A stretch of DNA of 27,495 nucleotides from positions 1 through 27,495 of the forward strand of contig NW_026516515.1 in assembly GCF_025602895.1 (NCBI RefSeq). The letters are read 5' to 3'. The position numbers were made by a program, and so were the translations under genes. The notes below the pieces were generated by a model. It did no database searches and had not been told where the DNA came from. It was given only the letters and a program-made list of their open reading frames with translations. The first letter of the stretch is position 1. Every line of letters starts with the position of its first letter. The DNA is from Polychytrium aggregatum (lineage: Eukaryota > Chytridiomycota > Chytridiomycetes > Polychytriales). Shown in pieces: positions 16,540 through 26,410 of the stretch.

Positions 16540-19500
16540 AGCGACGAACTCCGGACGTCGCCTTCGGCTTTGAGGGATAGCGAAGGTGGAAGTCAGCAAC
16601 AAGATCAGTGGCGTGGGAAACATTGGCAGCGGGCTCCCAAGACCGGTCAGTCTCGGAATAGCCCTTCCACTGAACCAAGTACTGTAAGCGACCACGGAAG
16701 AGCCGAGAATCGAGAACAGTCTCGACCTCAAACTCTTCCTGGGAGTTAACAAGAATGGGAGGTGGTTCTGGTTGGGTGAACTCGGGAACAATGTCCTTCG
16801 TTCGGGGTTCAAGGAGGGATACATGGAAAACGGGGTGAACTTTAAGTGTGGAAGGGAGTTTAAGCTCAAAGGCAACGGGGTTGATGCGGCGAAGAACTTT
16901 AAAGGGGCCAAGCTTTTTCTGGTCAAGCTTGTTGGAGGGACGAAGGGTGCGAATGTGGCGACGATCCAGAAAAACGAGGTCGCCAACGGAGATGTCGGGA
17001 GTGGGGAGACGGGATTTGTTGGCCTGCACAGTGTAGGACTCTTGGGCAACCCGGAGGTTGGCCTTGAGATCCTCGAGAACGGTCTGAAGTCGGTCGACAC
17101 GTTCTTCGGCAGAGGGCACAACAGAGGGATCACGAATGATAGAGGGATCGAAAATGGGGTGATGGCCATGGACTGCAAAGAAGGGAGTCATGCCAGTGGA
17201 GGTGTTTTCCGAGTTGTTGTAAGTGAACTCGGCAAGGGGAAGGCGAAGGGTCCAGTCGTCTTGCAGGTAATTGCAATGGATACGCAAATACTGCTCGATG
17301 ACCTGGTTGAGAACCTCGGTCGAACCGTCGGTCTCGGGGTGGAAGGCAGAAGAAAGGGAAATCTTCGTCTTCAGAAGCTCATTGAAGCGCCTCCAGAAGG
17401 CCGAAGTAAACTGAGTTCCTCGGTCCGAAACAATAGACCGGGGACAACCATGCAAGCGGAAGATGTGGGAGAGGAAGAGTTCGGCGGTTTGCTCGCCTGT
17501 AACCGTCTTCGTGGTGGGCACAAAGTGTGCTTGTTTGGACAGGCGGTCCTTAACCACGAAGATCGAGTCAAAACCGTTCGAAGGTGGGAGATCCGTGATG
17601 AAGTCCATCGACAGGTCCCACCAACGTTCGGAAGGAACGGGGAGAGGATGAAGTAAACCATAAGGGGAGTGACGGGACGGCTTGGCTCGCTGGCACGCTT
17701 CACAATTAGCAATGAAGCGACGCACAGACTTACGAAGCCGGGGCCAGTGAAAGTCCCGGGAGACGAGCTCAACGGTCTTGGCAAGACCAAAGTGACCAGC
17801 GGCAGCGGAGCAGTGACGTTGCTCAAACACTTTGAGCTGGAGCTCGGGGGAAGGGACAACGATCAGGTCTTTAAAGTAAAGGAGACCGTCACGGAAGGAG
17901 TAATCGCCATCAAGACGTTTGGCGTTAAAGTCAGAAAGGAGGGAACAAGAAAGGGTGGCAGCTCGAATCTCGGAAAGAAAGTCGGGATTCGAGCCGATAA
18001 CAGTGATGCTGTCGAGAGAAATAGACTCGAACAGCTGAAGGAAGTTGGTGGAGTGGAGGGAGTCACCAGGCTTTATCTCAAAGTCAGAACGGCGACTGAG
18101 AGCATCGGCTTTGGTGTTGAGACGACCAGGGCGGTGGTAAATGCGAAAAGCAAAGTCAGAAAGGAATTGGGCCCACCGGAACTGGCGGCGAGAAAGTTGA
18201 GAAGCGGCAGTGAACCGGGTAAGGTTCTGATGATCAGAGAAAACAAGAGTGGGAATATCAGGGTCGGCAGCCATCAAGTAATGACGCCAGGCGGTAAAGG
18301 AATCGACAATGGCGAGGAGCTCTTTGTCGTGAGTGTCATAATTCACCTCGGCGGGACGGAATTGCCGAGAGTGAAAAGCAACGGGGTGAAGAGCGCCGTC
18401 AGGGTCAAACTGAGAAAGGACGGCACCCAAAGCAAAGTCAGAAGCATCGGGCTCGATGACAGCGGGTTTAGAGAAATCAAAGTATCGAAGAATAGGTGCG
18501 GAAGTGAAGGAAAGTTTAAGAGAATCAAAAGCCTCTTGGGCCTCGGGAGACCAAGAGAAGGTGGAGGATTTGGTAGTGAGGGAAGTCAAAGGACGAGCAA
18601 GTGCGGAAAAGTCCTTGACGAAGCGGCGGTAAAAGTTTGCGAAACCAATAAAGACTTGGATATCGCGAGCAGAAGAGGGAACAGGCCAAAGGGAAACGGC
18701 CTCGACCTTGGCAGGGTCCATTTTGATGCCATCGGCAGAAATGATCATGCCGAGAAAGTCAACTTCAGAAAGGTCAAAAGAACACTTGGCCGGATTGACC
18801 TTAAGGGAGTGTTCACGAAGGCGAGAGAGAACAAGCTTAACATGCTCCTCATGCTCCTGGGGATCTTTTGAGAAGATCAGGATGTCGTCAAGATAAATGA
18901 CAACACAGACACCAAGGAGGTCCGAGAAGATGTCGTTCATAAAAAACTGAAAAGCAGCGGGGGCATTCGAAAGACCAAAGGGGATAACATTGTACTCAAA
19001 TGAGCCAGATTTGCAAACAAAAGCAGTCTTCCACTCATCGCCCTTCTTGACACGAACCAAGTGGTAAGCATCAGGAAGGTCGAGGTGTGAGAAGACGCGG
19101 GCAGAAGAAAGTTTATCCAGAAGATCCTGGAAGAGGGGAAGTGGGTAACGGTTCTTCTTCGTGATGGCATTGAGGCCTCGGTAGTCGACGCAAAGGCGAA
19201 GACCACCATTGGGCTTCTTCACGAAGAAGCAGGGAGCACCAACGGGAGAAGAGGATTTGGAGATCCAACCACGTGCGAGGGCGTTGGTCAGATACTCCGA
19301 AAGAGCAGATTCCTCGGCCGGGGACAAAGGATAGACTTTCCCCGGCTTTGGCAAACGAGGTTCCTTTCCATCCTCGGTCCGTACAAACTCAATGGACAAG
19401 TCATACGGACGATGAGGAGGCAAGGAAGAAGGAGGGTCAGACTTGAGGCTGAAAACGTCGCCAAACTCATTGTATTTGAGTGGGACGCCTCGAGAGTCAA

Positions 19501-20356
19501 CAGGGGTGCCAGACTCGGCATACACCTTCGTCGTGAGCACGGACCTTATCGACACCGTAGGATACGTCTCCGGCGAAGGAGGACGGATATCCATTTGGGC
19601 AGCGAAAATGTCGAGCTTGTCTTCCCGTGCAAGACGGAGAAGACTCGCCGCATTAACGAGCTCAATGTCGGGTGAAGATAAAGCCGTTGGCTCTTCAGAA
19701 AGCGAAGCAGAGTCAAGGCGGGAAGAAAGGGAAGGCGAAGTGCCAAAGGAGGGAACCGGTGTAAGGGAAGGACCGGAGGGAGGAGGAGTCAAAGGCGAAG
19801 TGCCCGAAGGGGGAGGCGAGGAGCCGGAAGCGGACGGAGTGTCCAAGGAAGAAGCAGAGACATCCGCGAGGATGTGTCCATCAGCAAGGCAAGAGGGATC
19901 GGAGAATGAAAGGGAGAGGGACTTCCAATTAACAACTGGATTATGCAAGCGCATCCAGGGAAGACCAAGAGTGATGGGAGTGGTGGAGAGTCGAGTCACA
20001 AGAAAAGAAATCGACTCGGTGTGGGAACCAATGGTCAGAGTCAAAGGCGCGGTTTGGAAACGAATGAAACCGGCCGAAGAACCATCAGCAAGGGAAACGG
20101 AGTAAGGAGTAGAAAGAGGGATAAGAGAGAGTTTATGGAGATCGGCAAAGGCAGGATCAATGAGGGCAAGAGCGGAACATCCATCATCAATAAAAACAGA
20201 AAGGGAGATGGAGACCGGGCCAGAAAGACTCATGACGATAAGAGTGGCCGGAAGAAGAAGCTTATCGTCCGATAGTGACGAGTCAGAGGGGGAAGATGTT
20301 CGTATCGCCGAACAGACCACCTCGCTTACTTGCGAGGTGCTGCTCGGCTGTGAGCA
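16538..20356 (-). CDS. pol: Pol polyprotein of element C (protease-RT-RNase H-integrase-chromodomain)
   Basis: About 1,272 residues after the predicted frameshift. Numbered from 20356: a protease-like region with FIDDGCSALALID (D57 or D58), where D(S/T)GA is normal; a Ser/Pro-rich linker; RT with KNRYPLPLFQDLLDKL and YLDD at 488-491; RNase H at EPDASDFALG; integrase HHCC zinc domain (HFGLAKT, CEACQRAK). The DDE core is D918, D978, E1014 (59 and 35 residues apart). A C-terminal chromodomain contains FEVETVLDSR and WKGYSETDRSWEP and closely resembles that of element A. The TAA stop lies in the PPT. No ATG fits the start of this frame, which supports production only as Gag-Pol. The frame is undamaged. 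Confidence 0.95.
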   Translation of the reverse strand, partial: CSQPSSTSQVSEVVCSAIRTSSPSDSSLSDDKLLLPATLIVMSLSGPVSISLSVFIDDGCSALALIDPAFADLHKLSLIPLSTPYSVSLADGSSAGFIRFQTAPLTLTIGSHTESISFLVTRLSTTPITLGLPWMRLHNPVVNWKSLSLSFSDPSCLADGHILADVSASSLDTPSASGSSPPPSGTSPLTPPPSGPSLTPVPSFGTSPSLSSRLDSASLSEEPTALSSPDIELVNAASLLRLAREDKLDIFAAQMDIRPPSPETYPTVSIRSVLTTKVYAESGTPVDSRGVPLKYNEFGDVFSLKSDPPSSLPPHRPYDLSIEFVRTEDGKEPRLPKPGKVYPLSPAEESALSEYLTNALARGWISKSSSPVGAPCFFVKKPNGGLRLCVDYRGLNAITKKNRYPLPLFQDLLDKLSSARVFSHLDLPDAYHLVRVKKGDEWKTAFVCKSGSFEYNVIPFGLSNAPAAFQFFMNDIFSDLLGVCVVIYLDDILIFSKDPQEHEEHVKLVLSRLREHSLKVNPAKCSFDLSEVDFLGMIISADGIKMDPAKVEAVSLWPVPSSARDIQVFIGFANFYRRFVKDFSALARPLTSLTTKSSTFSWSPEAQEAFDSLKLSFTSAPILRYFDFSKPAVIEPDASDFALGAVLSQFDPDGALHPVAFHSRQFRPAEVNYDTHDKELLAIVDSFTAWRHYLMAADPDIPTLVFSDHQNLTRFTAASQLSRRQFRWAQFLSDFAFRIYHRPGRLNTKADALSRRSDFEIKPGDSLHSTNFLQLFESISLDSITVIGSNPDFLSEIRAATLSCSLLSDFNAKRLDGDYSFRDGLLYFKDLIVVPSPELQLKVFEQRHCSAAAGHFGLAKTVELVSRDFHWPRLRKSVRRFIANCEACQRAKPSRHSPYGLLHPLPVPSERWWDLSMDFITDLPPSNGFDSIFVVKDRLSKQAHFVPTTKTVTGEQTAELFLSHIFRLHGCPRSIVSDRGTQFTSAFWRRFNELLKTKISLSSAFHPETDGSTEVLNQVIEQYLRIHCNYLQDDWTLRLPLAEFTYNNSENTSTGMTPFFAVHGHHPIFDPSIIRDPSVVPSAEERVDRLQTVLEDLKANLRVAQESYTVQANKSRLPTPDISVGDLVFLDRRHIRTLRPSNKLDQKKLGPFKVLRRINPVAFELKLPSTLKVHPVFHVSLLEPRTKDIVPEFTQPEPPPILVNSQEEFEVETVLDSRLFRGRLQYLVQWKGYSETDRSWEPAANVSHATDLVADFHLRYPSKPKATSGVRR

Positions 20357-20362
20357 TTTCCC
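20310..20362 (-). promoter_or_regulatory. Predicted -1 ribosomal frameshift signal, element C gag/pol
   Basis: On the minus strand G_GGA_AAT (20362-20356) is in the gag frame and fits X_XXY_YYZ. Seven nt downstream GCCGA begins and can pair with a distal TCGGC. Nested inside is a strong 8-bp hairpin CACCTCGC-AAGTAA-GCGAGGTG (20339-20318). The gag stop TAA (20328-20326) is in its loop. Pol is -1 relative to gag. The strong stem starts 16 nt from the heptamer, longer than usual, so the outer helix or a pseudoknot would be needed. Confidence 0.7.
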
Positions 20363-21279
20363 GAGTTCCGTTTGACCAGAACCGGGCACTGCTGAACATC
20401 GCGACTGCCGGGACAAGACTTTTCCCCGCAGTACAAGCAGAGACCCTGCTCACGACGTCGCTTTTTCTCGACGTCGGAGAGCTTAGCAGGGCGGACCGAG
20501 ACAGAGTCAAGGTCCATGGGAGTGGGTGCAGAAGAGGAGGAAGAAGAAACATGCGCGGGAGAATGGTGGTGATGGGGAGCAGAGCGAGAAGAAGGAGGAG
20601 GAGGTTGGGAACGGGAGGAGACCTTGAGACGATGGAGGGCATCGTCGTACTCGACCGCTGCCTTGATCAACTCGGGCAAGGAAGCGGGAGCGGGGCGGAG
20701 ACCGATGAGGTGGAACTTGACCTCAGACTTCAAACCCTCCTTGAAGAAGTGCATCTTGGTGGGTTCGTCAGTCTGGACGCGGGCGGCGAGCTGGACGAAG
20801 CGGGTGGCGAAGGCTTGGCAGGACTTGAGCTGGACCAAGCGTTTGAGGTCGTTCAAGGCCTTATCTTGCGAGGAGGCCGTGTCCTCACCGAAGGTCGACT
20901 TGAGGGCAACTTCAAAATCCGCGAAGGAAGCCGGGAAGCGGTTGGCCATATAAAAGGCGGCCTCGTACCATTTGAAAGCTTCGCCGCGGAGGAAGGAGGT
21001 GGCATAAAGGACCTTCTGGCGCTCGGGCGCAAAGAAGGCAGGATCGGCGAGGAAGACGAGGTGGCACTGGGCGAGGAAGGCCGTCGTCTCGTCGCGGGAA
21101 CCTAGGAACTCCTTGGGCTTGTTCACCTGGTAGACTTGGCGGGGAGCGGCGGCGGGAGCTTGCAGATCTTGGATCTGACGATGGAGAGCAGCGTTCTGGG
21201 TCATGAGGGCGTTCATACGCTCCTCCATGCGCGCCAGGTACGCATTGAGATCTGCCGGGGGTGCAGCAGGCTCAGCCAT
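20326..21279 (-). CDS. gag: Gag protein of element C
   Basis: 317 residues from the ATG at 21279. The frame is open further up into the LTR, but this is its first ATG and it follows the PBS by about 57 nt. The N-terminus has a coiled-coil-like stretch (LNAYLARMEERMNALMTQN). A capsid-like region follows, with FLGSRDETTAFLAQCHLVF and FKWYEAAF, then a Ser/Pro/His-rich linker. The knuckle is unusual: CLYCGEKSCPGSRDVQQC has CX2CX4CX8C, with no His and a longer spacing, while element A has a canonical CCHC in the same context. The frame ends at TAA 20328-20326, after the slippery site. Confidence 0.9.
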   Translation of the reverse strand: MAEPAAPPADLNAYLARMEERMNALMTQNAALHRQIQDLQAPAAAPRQVYQVNKPKEFLGSRDETTAFLAQCHLVFLADPAFFAPERQKVLYATSFLRGEAFKWYEAAFYMANRFPASFADFEVALKSTFGEDTASSQDKALNDLKRLVQLKSCQAFATRFVQLAARVQTDEPTKMHFFKEGLKSEVKFHLIGLRPAPASLPELIKAAVEYDDALHRLKVSSRSQPPPPSSRSAPHHHHSPAHVSSSSSSAPTPMDLDSVSVRPAKLSDVEKKRRREQGLCLYCGEKSCPGSRDVQQCPVLVKRNSGNAHSRAAPRK

Positions 21280-21336
21280 CGGATCGACGAGGGAAAGAGA
21301 GGCGAAAGAAGAAGAAAGGCCGGGAAGCCAAGAGGG

Positions 21337-21558
21337 AGCGTTCAAAATGATGTTAGAGTCCAAAGGGGACTCAACGGCAAAAGAAGAAGTGAGCTCGAAG
21401 TGAGCTCAGGGAAAGCAAGGGTAGAGTCCGAAGTGGACTCGGAGAGGGAGCGAGGGAAGCAAAGATCCGTTCAAGATAAGACTTGTCTCGAAATGAGACG
21501 TGAGGAACACTCAGAGAATAAAGTAGAAGGCACTTTATTTAGTCCTATTTTGAACGCT
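21337..21558 (-). other. Self-primer (21558-21547) and PBS (21348-21337) of element C
   Basis: On the minus strand AGCGTTCAAAAT (21558-21547, in the 5' LTR) is the exact reverse complement of ATTTTGAACGCT (21348-21337), which begins 2 nt after the LTR. The first copy starts 39 nt below the TATA box, at the expected mRNA 5' end. It has the same 12-nt length and layout as element A, with different sequence. Confidence 0.82.
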
Positions 21559-22141
21559 AAGGTTCGACTACACATCGCGGGGGTCAGGCTATTTATAGAC
21601 AAGTCCGGACTTGGCAGCGAAGGGCGGCCAAGGGAGGGAAAAGTGGGCGATCGAGCAGGGCGAAGGGGGCGATGCACGAACGAGGGCCGAGAAGGACCAC
21701 CGAGACAGGCAGAGAACCAAAGCGAGAGAGGCGCAAGCAAAAGCGAAGCACCTGGCAGGAGAAACGTGCAAAGGCGAAGCAATGTGACTCAACGTCCAAG
21801 AAGCGGATTGGTCAAGTATAAGGTTGGGGCAAATGCATGCGAGATGAACAAGAGATCGGGGCGGTCAGGCAGGTCATGAGTCACCGGTGGGGGGACACAT
21901 GACCGGCAGCCGAATTGCAACCAATCGCAGCAAGGCGCGTGCACAAACAAACCGGCGCGTGCGAAGAAGACAAAGGAAGCGGAGCAGCGCGGGAAAACGG
22001 AAGTGCGGAAGGAGCGGAAAAGACAGGCAAAAGGCGGAAAATCGGAGGGGAACTGCAAGGCTACACACAAACAAACAGAAAGGCAAAAGAATAGCCAAGT
22101 GTGCAGTCAAAGTGGAGAACAAGCAGGAGCTATCCCTAACA
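21351..22141 (-). repeat. 5' LTR of element C
   Basis: 791 bp, read as identical to 15735-16525. On the minus strand TATAAATA is at 21597-21590, the predicted start at 21558, and AATAAA at 21539-21534. Four U5 hairpins lie at 21356-21372, 21391-21407, 21424-21440 and 21485-21499, between self-primer and PBS. Confidence 0.96.
21590..21597 (-). promoter_or_regulatory. TATA box of element C
   Basis: TATAAATA on the minus strand in the context GTCTATAAATAGCC, shared with element A. It lies 39 nt upstream of the self-primer. Confidence 0.78.
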
Positions 22142-25100
22142 GCATCCGTGAGCGCGTCGGCGATCATCTTGTGTCGGACTTGATGATCTTTGACAAAGGC
22201 ACTTGGTTTGGGAGGCAATCCAGCCGTGGACTCGGTCAGTGTCAAGGAGGTGGGAACATCAGGCTGGAATCCGTAGAGCGCCTCAAAGGGGCTCAAGCCA
22301 GTTGTGCTCGACTTGGCGGTGTTGTATGCAAACTCTGCATGACTCAGCTGTATGTCCCAGTCGTCTTGGCTGGTCGAGGCGTATGTCCTCAGGTATTGCT
22401 CGAGGGTGCGGATCGTCCGCTCGGACTGTCCATCCGTTTGTTGGTGGTGCGAGGTTGACATGTTCAGCTTGGTGCCGAGATGGTCGAACAGACTTGTCCA
22501 AAACAAGGAGGTGAATCGGGGGTCTCGATCACTGACGATGGACTTTGGGAGGCCGTGGTGCTTGAACACATGCTTGAAGAACAGCAGTGCAAGGTCAGGC
22601 GCGGAGCATGTCGTCTGGCACGGCACAAAGTGTGCCATCTTGCTGAACCTGTCGACAAAGACAGCGATTGCATCGTGGTCCAACTTGGTCGTCGGTAGAT
22701 GCGTGATGAGATCCATGGACATGCTGGTCCAGGGGCGGTCGGGAACAGGCAGGGGTTGCAGCAATCCTTGCTCTCGGGTCGTGCGTGACTTGACCATCTT
22801 GCAGGTATGGCAGGACTCGATGTACTTCTCGACGGTGCGCTTCATTCCAGGCCAGTATGCGACTTTGGCCAGTCGGTCGTATGTCTTCTCGACTCCAAAG
22901 TGTCCAGCGAGGGGCGAGTCGTGGACCTCTTGGAGCAACTTGGTCTTCAACGACGGAATGTCCGGCACACAGACACGGCTGTCCTTCTTCAGGAGGAGCA
23001 GGCCATCACGCACTGTGTACTCGGATGATTCGTCGTCCTTGGGGAGCTTAGACACCTTTCGGAACAGTTCTCCGAACTGTTTGTCGTTGGCGATGTTGTC
23101 TCGGACAACATCCAGCATCGTGTTGTCGACACTGACAGTCGACTCGTACAGTGACGCCAATTGGTAGTCGGGGCGTCGGGACAGTGCGTCAGGCACCACA
23201 TTGAGTTTGCCTTTCTGGTATACAACCTCGTAGTTGTACTCGGCGAGGAACTCCATCCATCGCGCTTGGCGTCGGCTCAGGTTCTTCTTGGTGTCGAGGT
23301 AACGCAGTGACTGGTGGTCCGTCACAATCTTGAAGGGCTTGGCGGTACCGTGGAGGTACACTCGGAACTTCTGCAGCGCGTAGATGATCGCAAGCTGCTC
23401 CTTCTCGTGCACGGGATAGTTGATCTCGTGTTGGGACAGTTTGCGCGACTCGAAGGCAACGGGCCTTCCCTCCTGCATCAAAACAGCTCCCACCGCAAAG
23501 TCGGAGGCGTCGGTGTGCACGGAGACATCCGTGTTCGGGTCGAACACAGCGAGGACAGGAGCGTTCGTCAAGGCGTGCTTGAGGGTCTCGAACGCTTGGC
23601 GTTGTGGGTGGTCCCACACGAAGGGGCACTCTTTGCGGAGTAGGTCTGTGAGTGGACCGGCAGTGCGCGCCAGATCGGGGATGAATCGGCGGTAGTAGTT
23701 GACGAGACCGAGAAACGACTGCACGTCAGAGACGCATGCGAGCGGCGGCCACTCGACCACAGACTTGACCTTGGCGGGGTCGACTTCGATTCCTCTTCCT
23801 GAGACAACGTGTCCCAGGAACGGGACTTGATTCTTGAAGAACTCACACTTGGACAGTTTGGCATACAACTTGTGCTCGCGTAGCTTGGCCAGCACGCGGG
23901 CGACATGACCTTCATGGGTCGCTTCATCCTTGCTGTACACAAGGATATCATCCAGGTACACGATGACAGAGTTGTCGAGCTCTTGGCGGAACACATCGTT
24001 CATCAGCTGCATGAACGTGGCAGGTGCGTTCGTCAATCCGAACGGCAGCACTAGGAACTCGTACAGTCCGTAGCGAGTCCTGAAGGCGGTCTTGTGGACA
24101 TCATCCTCGTGGATGCGGATCTGATGGTAGCCTGAGCGGAGGTCTATCTTGCTAAAGACCTTTGCTCCACTCAGACGATCCATCAACTCGTCGATCCTGG
24201 GCAACGGGTAGGTGTTCTTGATGGTCTGTTTGTTTAGTGCGCGATAGTCGACGCACATCCTGAGATCACCTTCTTTCTTCTTGACAAAGAGCACTGGTGC
24301 ACCATACGGTGACTGGCTCGGGCGGATGAACCCATGGGCGAGGAGGTCATCCAACTGGCGCTTGAGTTCGTCCATCTCCGTCAGCGACAGTTGGTACGTC
24401 GGTCTTGACGGAGGCGACGAGCCTGGTTCGATGTCGATGCGATGATCGACGGTGCGTTGGGGTGGCAGGCATTGTGGCAACTGGTCGGGGAATACGTCCT
24501 TGTACTCGTCGAGCAGCTTGGTCACCACAGGCGGGGGACCGGGACCGGCTTGGTCGGTGTCGTCGACCTCACGCACGACACAGAGGAACGACGTGTCCTT
24601 CTTGATCAGCCTCTTGAATTGCATGGCTGAGAGGAGAGGTGGCATGTTGGGTGAGGCCATGCCCTGCAGGACAATGTCAGGGCCAACACGGACAGTGCGG
24701 CCTTTCCAGTCGACGACTGGAGTCGGCTCGGCACGAGCAAGCCAGCTCATGCCGAGGATGGCATCGAACTTGGTGTCGATCACTTGGAACAACAGGACAG
24801 GATGGTACTTGGGATGGAGGGCCACTCGCAGGACCACTTGGTGTGTGCACTGCTGCACACGATCGTCTGCAAGCGCCACACTCATCGGCGACTTCTTCTT
24901 GGTTGCATGTATGTTGAGCTCCTGGAGCAAGCGTCTGCTGACAAAGTTGCAGCTTGCTCCAGAGTCCACCATCATTCGGACGGTGTGACCTTGGACGGTG
25001 GCAGGGAGGTACAGCAGGGACTCTTCATGGTCCTCCTGCACAGCCTCCTGCACCATGACTTGACTTGGGGGAACGGGCGACACTTGGTCTTGGTTGGCTT

Positions 25101-25500
25101 CATCACGGCCACTCGGACATTTTGGATAGGGTTCGGCCATTGCGGGGGCCTGCGGCGTCAGCACGCCATTGCACACGACGTCCACGGCTTGCGGACACAT
25201 GTCGGAAGCATCCGACACACACGACTTGACAGGGGTGAGGGCACAGGCGGTCCTGTCCCTCAAGGGTTCTTGATTTTCTTTTTTGTTTTGGTTTTCAATT
25301 TTGGTTTTCTCTTCACGTTCGTGGAGAGGCAGGCGGCTTGCGCCACCATGCACCTCTCGCACGACGCACAACACTTGGTTTGTTTCTCCTTCGGGGGAGG
25401 GGGCGAGGTGAACTTCCTCTGGAGACGCGTGGACTGCATTGAGCAATCCACGGCGTTGGTCTCCTACTAGGGCTCCAGAGCCACCTAGTAGGGTCGGCCG
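22142..25500 (-). CDS. pol: Pol of element B, N-terminal part (protease-RT-RNase H-integrase core)
   Basis: The proximal part of B pol, read after a -1 shift from gag. Numbered from 25500: a Lys/Glu/Asn-rich linker from an unusually A-rich stretch (minus strand, about 25320-25265); aspartic protease [11 protein letters not shown] (D179); RT with [15 protein letters not shown] and YLDD at 515-518; RNase H with [16 protein letters not shown] ([15 protein letters not shown]); DDE at D930, D991, E1027. Element C cuts the frame just after TDA, beyond the catalytic core. Read-through adds about 90 LTR-encoded residues to a stop at 21874. Joined with 15177-15729, pol would be about 1,303 residues. 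The chromodomain is lost from any product made here. Confidence 0.93.
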
Positions 25501-25506
25501 TTTCCC
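25463..25506 (-). promoter_or_regulatory. Predicted -1 ribosomal frameshift signal, element B gag/pol
   Basis: On the minus strand G_GGA_AAC (25506-25500) is in the gag frame. A 7-nt spacer precedes a perfect 9-bp stem, CCTACTAGG (25492-25484) with CCTAGTAGG (25471-25463), and a 12-nt loop. The gag stop TAG (25487-25485) lies within the first arm. Pol is in the -1 frame. Confidence 0.84.
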
Positions 25507-26306
25507 GACTTCATGGGGCACTCCTTGGCCTGGTGTCCCGGTCGGTGACAGAAGAAGCAGGAACCATGGCGGAGGTCCTCCTGCTTCTGTCTGTCCTTGG
25601 GGGAGACAGTGGCAGCTTGCTGGAACCGGGAGCGGGGAGGGCCACGAGCCTCCATGGCGTTGACGTCAACGTCCATGGGCTCAGGCATGGGTCTTGCGGG
25701 CGGGGCCGGGCGAGGCGGACGGGCTGGGACGTGATGAGACCGATGGCCGCCTGCCAGCTGCGGGTAGAACTGGCGGCCATGGTACTGGACGTTGTCGAGG
25801 TTCTCGGCAACGTCCATCATCACGTCCAGGGACTTGCGGGCATCAGGGTTGCTGGCGATGTACTCTCTGATCTTGGGCTTGAGGCCCTTCTGGAAGAGGT
25901 ACATCGCATCAGCAGAGCCCAGCTCCTCAATCTGGGAGGAGAGGTCTTCAAACTCCTCGATGTAGCGGGTCACAGAACCACGCTGCACGAGAGAGTATAG
26001 CTTGTCACGGGCAATGAGTTCAGCATTGGGGCTGCCGAAGCGGCGACGGAGGCGGTCCTTGAAGTCGTCAAACACACCTTCGCTCTGCTCGTCGAACCCT
26101 TGGCGGCGGTACCAACGGTACGCCTGGTCCTTTAAGCAGAGCTTGGCGGCGACGATGTGGTGGGTGGGGGCGACTTGGGCAGCATCGAGGTAGTCCTCGA
26201 GTTGCTGCAGCCAGTCCTCCACCGAGGAGGAGCGGCTCTTCCCAGTAAACACTGGGGCACGGAAGGTCTTGAGGAAGGCTTCCGGAAGTGGGCGGGGGTT
26301 GCTCAT
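25485..26306 (-). CDS. gag: Gag protein of element B
   Basis: 273 residues. The ATG at 26306 is the first after the PBS leader. Residues 1-150 form a retrotransposon-Gag capsid-like region ([46 protein letters not shown]), a pattern common in chromovirus Gags. A Pro/Arg-rich linker follows. A canonical knuckle [14 protein letters not shown] (CX2CX4HX4C) lies at about 250-263. The slippery site follows, then TAG. The protein looks complete, so Gag of B could still be made although its pol is broken. Confidence 0.93.
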   Translation of the reverse strand: MSNPRPLPEAFLKTFRAPVFTGKSRSSSVEDWLQQLEDYLDAAQVAPTHHIVAAKLCLKDQAYRWYRRQGFDEQSEGVFDDFKDRLRRRFGSPNAELIARDKLYSLVQRGSVTRYIEEFEDLSSQIEELGSADAMYLFQKGLKPKIREYIASNPDARKSLDVMMDVAENLDNVQYHGRQFYPQLAGGHRSHHVPARPPRPAPPARPMPEPMDVDVNAMEARGPPRSRFQQAATVSPKDRQKQEDLRHGSCFFCHRPGHQAKECPMKSGNGRPY

Positions 26307-26410
26307 GGCAGGGGCAGGCTCCAGGGACAGAGAGGAGAGTCGGTCGGCAAGAGAGGCGGGATCCAGCTTGAGGATCTAGAAAGAGGACAAACAGGACGAA
26401 AACAAGACGA

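Larger units (their letters stand above)
15735..22141 (-). mobile_element. LTR retrotransposon C (Ty3/Gypsy chromovirus, self-priming), complete
   Basis: A 6,407-bp element transcribed right to left. Its 791-bp LTRs (15735-16525 and 21351-22141) read as identical, with TG...CA ends and TSD GCATC. It has a self-complementary PBS, gag, -1 pol and a PPT beside the 3' LTR. It lies inside the integrase region of element B pol and is the youngest layer of this nest. Self-priming and promoter context link it to element A, but the proteins are clearly diverged. Confidence 0.97.

Noticed and set aside
16772..18871. Long plus-strand ORFs (294 and 400 codons) opposite pol of element C
   Set aside because: They are antisense shadows of a strongly conserved RT/integrase frame with no domain of their own.
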